From: JBEAUL01 sp041161475
GTDB lineage: Bacteria > Pseudomonadota > Gammaproteobacteria > UBA6186 > Azoamicaceae
Direction of reading: 5' to 3'
DNA: 39,624 bases
Assembly: GCA_041161475.1 (NCBI GenBank)
Contig: JBEAUL010000047.1
Span: forward strand, 1 to 39,624
A program made the position numbers and the translations under genes. Below are positions 34,484 through 39,624 of the stretch, piece after piece. Positions within the stretch are counted from its first letter, which is position 1. The number at the start of each line of letters is the position of its first letter. Under the pieces are notes generated by a model, which saw nothing but the letters and a program-made list of their open reading frames with translations, searched no databases and was not told the origin of the DNA.

Positions 34484-34974
34484 GTTGGTACCAACTCAAA
34501 TCCCTGCATATAAACCAATCCTTGATAGACCTCAGCTGTCTTTTGTGTTGCGATATTGACATTAGGCAACCAACTGCCTAAACATAAAAAACGAGGCAGT
34601 ATGCGATGATTCGAACGGATCTCGTCTAAGGAAAAAAAGCGATGATACTGCACAATTCCACCGTGATCGGCCCACTCAGGGTTTAACTGACCTGTCATTT
34701 TTTCCGTTTCAAAATAAAAATGTACCCGATGAATCTTTGCTTGCACATCTTCACATTCTAGTACATGTCGCAATTTTCCCGTACGCACGGTCAAGCCGGT
34801 TTCTTCAAACACTTCTCTTTCTACACAGGCAGATAAACTTTCCCCTACCTCTAATTGGCCTCCTGGTAAATACCAATACTCGCCATCATTACTGACAAAC
34901 AGCAATTGATCCTGCTCAACAATCAATCCCCTAGCAGCAATTTTTAAGGCACCAACCTGTTCAGGAACCCACAT
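34480..34974 (-). CDS. Nudix hydrolase
   Basis: A 164-aa Nudix pyrophosphohydrolase. The box GX5EX7REUXEEXGU is complete from Gly39 to Leu61 (begins GQLEVGESL, ends REVFEETGL), so the enzyme should be active on a nucleoside-diphosphate-linked substrate that cannot be named. The first gene product in the operon is an MFS transporter ending 6 bases upstream, and the last is the ABC exporter, which overlaps it by four bases. The ribosome site is weak, consistent with translational coupling. Confidence 0.9.
   Translation of the reverse strand: MWVPEQVGALKIAARGLIVEQDQLLFVSNDGEYWYLPGGQLEVGESLSACVEREVFEETGLTVRTGKLRHVLECEDVQAKIHRVHFYFETEKMTGQLNPEWADHGGIVQYHRFFSLDEIRSNHRILPRFLCLGSWLPNVNIATQKTAEVYQGLVYMQGFELVPT
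34484..34495. repeat. Perfect 12-base palindrome before the ABC exporter start
   Basis: GTTGGTACCAAC is its own reverse complement and directly abuts the ABC start codon, inside the end of the Nudix gene. In the mRNA it would occupy the ribosome-binding region of the exporter gene. Confidence 0.5.
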
Positions 34975-34980
34975 CTTATG

Positions 34981-36321
34981 CTACCGTTTTTTCTTGATTG
35001 ATTTTCTGGGTTCAGGCTCATGAATAAACCAGCTCAATCCTGCGGATAAAAGCAAGCTAATGGGTAAAACCGATAAAGCCCAGCGATAGTTTTCGACCAC
35101 GTTAGACAGTTGCGCCACGTCCACAGTCGGCTCACTCGGTCGCATAAAGTGCAACAACAAGCCGATAACGGGCTGCAGCAAGGCCCCTCCTAACATAACC
35201 AACATATTGGTAAAGGCAACTGCTGTGCCGTTCATTCGTTTAACACATAAATCACTTGCTACAGCAAAAGACAATATTTGAGCACTGGCAAATAAACCAC
35301 AAGCAAAAAAGAAAATACTCATCCAAGAGTGACTGATTTCAGGCATGGTAATAATACCAAGACTCACGATACTCGATAAAAGAGAACCCAAGATTAATGG
35401 CAATTGTCTGCGATTTAGCGCCGCAGAAATTACCCCCCATAAAGGCCCACCAACTGCAAAACCCCAAAATAAGGTACCAGAACAAGTCGCAGCTGCCGCT
35501 TTTGTATACCCAACGGCCTCTAAATAAGGTACTGCCCATAATTCAGCAAAAGCAGAAATGGGCAAATACGTTAAACTACCAATCAATCCACTGAGCCAAA
35601 CTTTTGGAGAAGTTAAAATACCGGTAAAAGAGTTTATTAATTTTTTACCTGATTTATGACGAATCGTCTTTGAGGCTTCTTCAGGGTCTTTCTCGACCAA
35701 CACCAGTTTTGCTGGCTTATCTCGCAACATAAACCATAGCAACGCCGTGAGTCCCACGCCAAACCAAGCAATTTTTCGTAAACCCAATTGCCAGCCATCC
35801 GTCTGCACCAGCCAACCGATAAAGGTTAGCCCTGAATACCCACCAATCATGCCAAGGGCTGTACAAATTCCTGCAGAGATACCAAAATATTTTTTTGGAA
35901 ACCAGATACTCGAAATTTTTAGCACACCGACATAGGCAAAAGCCGATCCAAACCCCATCAAAAATCTGCCCAATTGTGCCATCCAAAAACTGTCTGTACC
36001 ACAAAATAAAAAAGTGCCCCCAACGCAAATGGCACAGGCTAGGGTTAAAACCGTACGTACACTATAGCGATCGAAAATTACCCCAACAGGGATTTGCATA
36101 ACGACATAGGCGTAGTAATAACAGGCTGCCAAATGACCCAACATAGGATCGCTGATGTTGAAAAACGATTTGAGCTCTGCGCTCATGACAGTGGGCGCAA
36201 CGCGCAACCAATATTCGTAAAAATAGTATAAGGCTGCCAAACCAAACATCAAGAATCCCATCACAGAAACTCGAGTACCTGTCGATTTTATTTTTTTATG
36301 CGACATTTTTTTTGCTTTCAT
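34981..36321 (-). CDS. MFS transporter
   Basis: A 446-aa major facilitator protein with about twelve membrane helices; the motif-A region is GVIFDRYSVRTVL between helices 2 and 3, and the central loop is charged (KDPEEASKTIRHKSGKK). The N-terminus (GLAALYYFYEYWLRVAPTVM) resembles MFS proteins common in Legionella and Coxiella, some of which (Pht family) import amino acids, but the substrate is unknown. I use ATG 36321, which has AAGGA 6 bases upstream; the frame could also begin at a TTG one codon earlier. It leads the MFS-Nudix-ABC operon. Confidence 0.88.
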   Translation of the reverse strand: MKAKKMSHKKIKSTGTRVSVMGFLMFGLAALYYFYEYWLRVAPTVMSAELKSFFNISDPMLGHLAACYYYAYVVMQIPVGVIFDRYSVRTVLTLACAICVGGTFLFCGTDSFWMAQLGRFLMGFGSAFAYVGVLKISSIWFPKKYFGISAGICTALGMIGGYSGLTFIGWLVQTDGWQLGLRKIAWFGVGLTALLWFMLRDKPAKLVLVEKDPEEASKTIRHKSGKKLINSFTGILTSPKVWLSGLIGSLTYLPISAFAELWAVPYLEAVGYTKAAAATCSGTLFWGFAVGGPLWGVISAALNRRQLPLILGSLLSSIVSLGIITMPEISHSWMSIFFFACGLFASAQILSFAVASDLCVKRMNGTAVAFTNMLVMLGGALLQPVIGLLLHFMRPSEPTVDVAQLSNVVENYRWALSVLPISLLLSAGLSWFIHEPEPRKSIKKKR

Positions 36322-36592
36322 CAAAAATCCTTAAAGCTTGATATTTTTTAATCGTGAGAAAAGTGCCTTGTTAAACAAGACAGCACAAAACGGCATATAC
36401 CTTGTTTGGCTTATGAACCACGCTTTTCGTATGCGGATTATTTTTTTGGTCATTCTGTCATGTTGCCTGTCTTTATACCATTAAGTCAAACAACATTTGT
36501 TTCAAAGATTATGTTAGCTTACTTTATTTATTGTCCAAAAACGGCTAAAAATCCTGAATAAAGCTTTAGATATTGCTGAAAAACAGTAAGCT

Positions 36593-36669
36593 TGGTCGGG
36601 ACGGCAGGATTTGAACCTGCGACCACATGCACCCCATGCATGTACGCTACCAGGCTGCGCTACGCCCCG
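36593..36669 (-). tRNA. tRNA-Pro (anticodon GGG)
   Basis: The minus strand folds as a complete tRNA. The acceptor stem CGGGGCG pairs with CGTCCCG (one G-U). The D arm is AGCGCAGCCTGGTAGC. The anticodon stem CATGC/GCATG encloses the seven-base loop ATGGGGT with anticodon GGG, and the T arm contains GGTTCAAATCC. The 3' CCA is encoded. Many gammaproteobacteria carry tRNA-Pro(GGG) behind ihfA, usually with a merR-type gene between; here it follows ihfA by 17 bases with no such gene. Confidence 0.95.
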
Positions 36670-36686
36670 AATATGATTTATTTTTC

Positions 36687-36995
36687 TTATGCCATTGGCT
36701 GTGAGATCCGCTTTTTTAAGGTAGGACCTGGACGAAAGGTTACCACACGTCTGGCCGTAATGGGAACCCCTTTTTGGGTTTTTGGATCTCTTCCAGGTCT
36801 TTCTTTTTTATCTCTGACTTTAAAACAACCCAAACCAGTTATTTTTACCGATTCTCCCTGCTGTAAATGGCTCGATATTCCTTGTACAAACAATTCTACC
36901 ACGGCCTTGGCTTGAACACGCTCTAATCCTGGCTTTTTCAATAAGTGCTGTATTAAATCCGCTTTTGTAATCGTTACATCGCTCGTGTCTTCCAT
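36687..36995 (-). CDS. ihfA: Integration host factor alpha subunit
   Basis: IHF bends DNA sharply and acts in replication, recombination and transcription. The 102-aa protein has the HU/IHF fold with VKITGLGCFKVRDK and the DNA-intercalating arm ERPGRDPKTQKGVPITARRV. The sequence after pheT, the N-terminus (TKADLIQHLLKKPGLERVQA) and the ending VTFRPGPTLKKRI identify the alpha subunit. AAAGGA lies about 9 bases before the ATG. It is followed at 17 bases by tRNA-Pro and preceded by pheT, the standard gammaproteobacterial order. Confidence 0.95.
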   Translation of the reverse strand: MEDTSDVTITKADLIQHLLKKPGLERVQAKAVVELFVQGISSHLQQGESVKITGLGCFKVRDKKERPGRDPKTQKGVPITARRVVTFRPGPTLKKRISQPMA

Positions 36996-37030
36996 GAACT
37001 TGCTGTCCTTTCAGTCTAACTGGCAAACGC

Positions 37031-39127
37031 TTATTGTCTTAATTGTATACCATAGACTTTATTTAGCTTGTCGAGCACTGCCGTAATCACTGTATTGACT
37101 TCTGCATCCACCAAGGTTTTATCTGGCAATTGAAAGGTCAACTTTATACCCAGACTTTTATGATTTTCTAGTGGTATGCCTTTACCTTGATAGACATCAA
37201 AAATGGTTTGCTGAAAAATCCAGGGCGATGTCACAACAGAAGCAATCACTCCTTCTACTTGTTGCGCCGTAACGGCATTTGGCACCAATAGGGCTAAATC
37301 TCGCGTCACTGTTGGAAATCGTGAAAATGACTTGAACGTGACGGATTGAGGCGCAGGAATATGCTCTATATCAAATAACTCTAAGGCATAAACAGTGCCT
37401 TGTAGCTCAAGCTGAGCCTGTAGCGCTGGATGTAACGCACCCAATACCCCTATTTTTTGCTTGTCTAGCAGGATGTCTGCCGATTCTCCTGGGTGAAATG
37501 CTGGATGCGAGGTTGTCACAAAATCCAATCCAAGGTTGTTTCCAAACAAACAGCGACACAAGGCTTGGCATTCAGCTTTTAAGGCAAAAAAATCGTAAGA
37601 CAATGCTGGCTTAGACAAGCCCCAATTCGCACTCAGCATGTCTCCTGTCGCGACTAAGGCGACCGCTTTTGGCTGATCGACTCGCTCAACAACAGACTCG
37701 CCGGAAAAACAACGCCCTATTTCAAAAAAAGTACCGCCAGGAGCAATATTGCGCTGATGGTGTTTTAAAGTCGTTAACAAACCAGGTAAGAGGCTGCTTC
37801 GCATCACCGCCATTTCAGACGAAATAGGGTTGAGTAAAACCAATGTCGGATCTGTTTTTGTAAAGGCTTTTGACAAAACCGGATCGATAAAGCTATAGGT
37901 AATGGCTTCTTGATACCCTCTTGTGCTGAGCCAAGCGCTTAACTGTCTTTCTCGTTGGAGAGCCAAGAGAGGTGTTGTTGGATTCAAAGTCACAGAAGGC
38001 ATCACAGCACGTATTGTCTCTAAGCCTTTTAAGCGCGCCAGCTCCTCCACCAAATCAACCGCTAAAGTCACATCTCCTCGATAACTGGGTACCTTGATAT
38101 CCCAAATCGTTTGATTTGTGCGCGTGACGTTAAAGCCCAAACGAGTCAACAAAGCCTCTTGCGTCTCTAAAGGATAATCAACCCCTAAATTATCAAAACA
38201 AGCAGACACCGGAAACGTAATATGCACTGGCTGAGGACAGCTTAACTCAGATTGTACACGCAGTGTTTGCACAACCATGCCACCCGTAATGTCTTGGATC
38301 AATTGAATCGCACGATCTAAAGCCATTCCAACGGCATTTGGGTCTACCCCACGCTCAAAACGCTGGGCTGCATCTGTGCGTAAATGATAAGCACGTGCTG
38401 CTAAGCGAATGGCTATGGGATTAAAATAAGCGCTCTCTATCACAACATCGGTTGTACGATCGGTTACCGAACTGCTGAGTCCGCCCATGATGCCCGCAAT
38501 CGCTTGCGGCCCTTTTTCATCCGCAATAACCACCGTTTGAGACGTTAAAGATACAGTTACCCCATCTAAGGTTGCTAATGTTTCTCCTGCACGCGCATGA
38601 CGTACTTGTAAGGCACCAGACAAACAGTGGCGATCGAAGGCATGCATGGGTTGACCCAGTTCTAGCATCACATAATTTAGGATATCCACAATCGGTAAAT
38701 GTGTGCGAATACCTGATTTTCTTAGGCGTTCAGCCATCCAAAGCGGCGTTTTAGAAACAGGATTAATGCCTTTTAAAACGACGGCTTGATATAAAGGGCA
38801 GTCTTTTTCTACCGCTTGATCTACAACCACGGCTAAGGGCTTATCCAGTTGTGTCTTTACGGCAGCAGGGTATTGCATTTTAAAGGGGGGAACATAAGGC
38901 ATATCAAAGCGTGCCGACAATTCGCGCACCACCCCAAGCACGCCCAAACAATCCCCTCTGTTAGCTGGCGTTTTTAAGGTGTAAATCGAATCCTGACTGT
39001 CTGCCTCATCGCGGCGACAATCGTCTACCTCTAATCCTAAATCGGTTAAGGTTTTAACCAACTGTTCCGTAGATAGGTTTTTTGCTTCAGGAAGCCACTC
39101 CCTCAGCCACTGCTCACTTACTTGCAT
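37031..39127 (-). CDS. pheT: Phenylalanyl-tRNA synthetase beta subunit lacking domain B2
   Basis: PheT pairs with PheS as an alpha2-beta2 enzyme that charges tRNA-Phe and edits mischarged Tyr. At 698 aa it is about 100 residues shorter than E. coli PheT (795). The N-terminus MQVSEQWLREWLPEA...GLEVD is normal, but after about 13 residues the chain goes directly to IYTLKTPANRGDCLGVLGVV, which in E. coli lies near residue 155. The missing block is the EMAP-II-like OB-fold (B2). The B3/B4 editing domain (GQPMHAFD, VIESAYFNP), B5 and the C-terminal FDX-ACB anticodon-binding domain (SRFPTVTRDLALLV) are present. The start overlaps the pheS stop by one base, so the pair is coupled. Confidence 0.95.
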   Translation of the reverse strand: MQVSEQWLREWLPEAKNLSTEQLVKTLTDLGLEVDDCRRDEADSQDSIYTLKTPANRGDCLGVLGVVRELSARFDMPYVPPFKMQYPAAVKTQLDKPLAVVVDQAVEKDCPLYQAVVLKGINPVSKTPLWMAERLRKSGIRTHLPIVDILNYVMLELGQPMHAFDRHCLSGALQVRHARAGETLATLDGVTVSLTSQTVVIADEKGPQAIAGIMGGLSSSVTDRTTDVVIESAYFNPIAIRLAARAYHLRTDAAQRFERGVDPNAVGMALDRAIQLIQDITGGMVVQTLRVQSELSCPQPVHITFPVSACFDNLGVDYPLETQEALLTRLGFNVTRTNQTIWDIKVPSYRGDVTLAVDLVEELARLKGLETIRAVMPSVTLNPTTPLLALQRERQLSAWLSTRGYQEAITYSFIDPVLSKAFTKTDPTLVLLNPISSEMAVMRSSLLPGLLTTLKHHQRNIAPGGTFFEIGRCFSGESVVERVDQPKAVALVATGDMLSANWGLSKPALSYDFFALKAECQALCRCLFGNNLGLDFVTTSHPAFHPGESADILLDKQKIGVLGALHPALQAQLELQGTVYALELFDIEHIPAPQSVTFKSFSRFPTVTRDLALLVPNAVTAQQVEGVIASVVTSPWIFQQTIFDVYQGKGIPLENHKSLGIKLTFQLPDKTLVDAEVNTVITAVLDKLNKVYGIQLRQ

Positions 39128-39624
39128 TAAAATTGTTCCAAAAATCGCAGATCGTTTTCAAAAAATAAACGTAAGTCAGGAATACCGTGTCGTAACATGG
39201 CCAAACGCTCTACACCCATACCAAACGCCAAGCCACGATGTGTTTTTGAATCGATGCCTGCTTCTTCAAGTACTTTTGGATGCATCATGCCACAGCCCAA
39301 GACTTCCAACCAACCCGTTTCCTTGCATACGCGACAACCTTTACCTGCGCACATAACGCATTGAATGTCTACTTCGGCAGAAGGTTCTGTAAAAGGAAAA
39401 TAAGAAGATCTCAATCGAACAGACAATTTGCGTTCAAAAAAAGCGCTCAAAAATGATTCTAATATACCTTTTAAATGTCCCATGTGAAGGTGGGTATCAA
39501 TCATCATACCCTCTATTTGATGAAACATTGGCGTATGTGTCATATCAGAATCACAACGATAAACACGCCCAGTAGACAGCATGCGACAAGGCGGTTTATA
39601 TTCTTTTAAATAGCGAATTTGTAC
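39127..39624 (-). CDS. pheS: Phenylalanyl-tRNA synthetase alpha subunit (C-terminal part)
   Basis: The catalytic subunit of PheRS; its 5' part lies beyond the window edge. The frame is open to base 39624, where it reads VQIRYLKEYKPPCRML, so the apparent ATG inside is not the start. Class II motif 2 (GRVYRCDSDMTHTPMFHQIE) and motif 3 (GLAFGMGVERLAML) are present. An insertion with four cysteines, CVMCAGKGCRVC, replaces the shorter loop of E. coli and probably binds zinc; similar inserts occur in PheS of other proteobacteria. The stop overlaps the pheT start. Confidence 0.97.
   Translation of the reverse strand, partial: VQIRYLKEYKPPCRMLSTGRVYRCDSDMTHTPMFHQIEGMMIDTHLHMGHLKGILESFLSAFFERKLSVRLRSSYFPFTEPSAEVDIQCVMCAGKGCRVCKETGWLEVLGCGMMHPKVLEEAGIDSKTHRGLAFGMGVERLAMLRHGIPDLRLFFENDLRFLEQF

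Noticed and set aside
36325..36592. Possible integration site or island boundary next to tRNA-Pro
   Set aside because: I found no integrase gene and no direct repeat of the tRNA 3' end within the window.
36592..36915. 107-codon frame across tRNA-Pro and ihfA on the plus strand
   Set aside because: Its beginning (VGTAGFEPAT-like) is the classic mistranslation of a tRNA gene and the rest is antisense to ihfA.
1..39624. CRISPR arrays, rRNA genes or complete insertion sequences
   Set aside because: No regularly spaced repeats, rRNA sequence or intact transposase was seen; only the short IS30 tail.

Overview
The window reads as chromosome of a gammaproteobacterium with host-associated traits, most likely in or near Legionellales (inference). 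The core genes are typical of that class: nfuA, mfd, mnmA, a full fad operon and pheS-pheT-ihfA followed by tRNA-Pro. They are interleaved with eukaryote-like or orphan proteins: an ankyrin protein resembling the Legionella effector AnkH, a ribonuclease-inhibitor-type leucine-rich repeat protein, and several unknowns. The sequence is moderately AT-rich, most genes lie on the minus strand, and the first gene is visibly more AT-rich than the rest.

Layout. 1-8.8 kb: a 685-aa orphan, a membrane-protein pair (one DUF2157-like), a strongly promoted LRR protein, a small charged protein, and the operon nfuA / 78-aa protein / ankyrin-protease-like effector candidate. 8.8-14.5 kb: a 67-aa protein and two tandem MshQ-like (DUF6701) secreted proteins whose last ~1.35 kb are nearly identical at a constant offset of 2685 bp. 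14.6-20.7 kb: a small unknown gene, an antitoxin-like remnant behind mfd, mfd, an outer-membrane barrel, an L,D-transpeptidase and a TetR regulator. 20.9-28.5 kb: the fadE-fadI-fadB/J beta-oxidation operon, divergent from a LexA-like repressor that appears to have lost its self-cleavage chemistry, then mnmA. 28.5-30.2 kb: an accessory block with a YafQ/DinJ toxin-antitoxin pair, the tail of an IS30-type transposase, and a Tus-like replication-terminator protein preceded by nested inverted repeats. 30.5-36.3 kb: AmpG-like permease + DUF2797 operon, and an MFS transporter / Nudix / ABC exporter operon. 36.6-39.6 kb: tRNA-Pro(GGG), ihfA, pheT and the 3' end of pheS on the minus strand.

The most unusual items are the Tus homologue outside its usual enterobacterial range, the apparently non-cleavable LexA, a PheRS beta subunit that lacks the EMAP-II-like B2 tRNA-binding domain, the homogenised mshQ pair, and the AnkH-like protein in an iron-sulfur operon. 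All family assignments come from reading the translations and remembering the families; no searches were run. Residue-level comparisons with E. coli proteins are by eye from memory.
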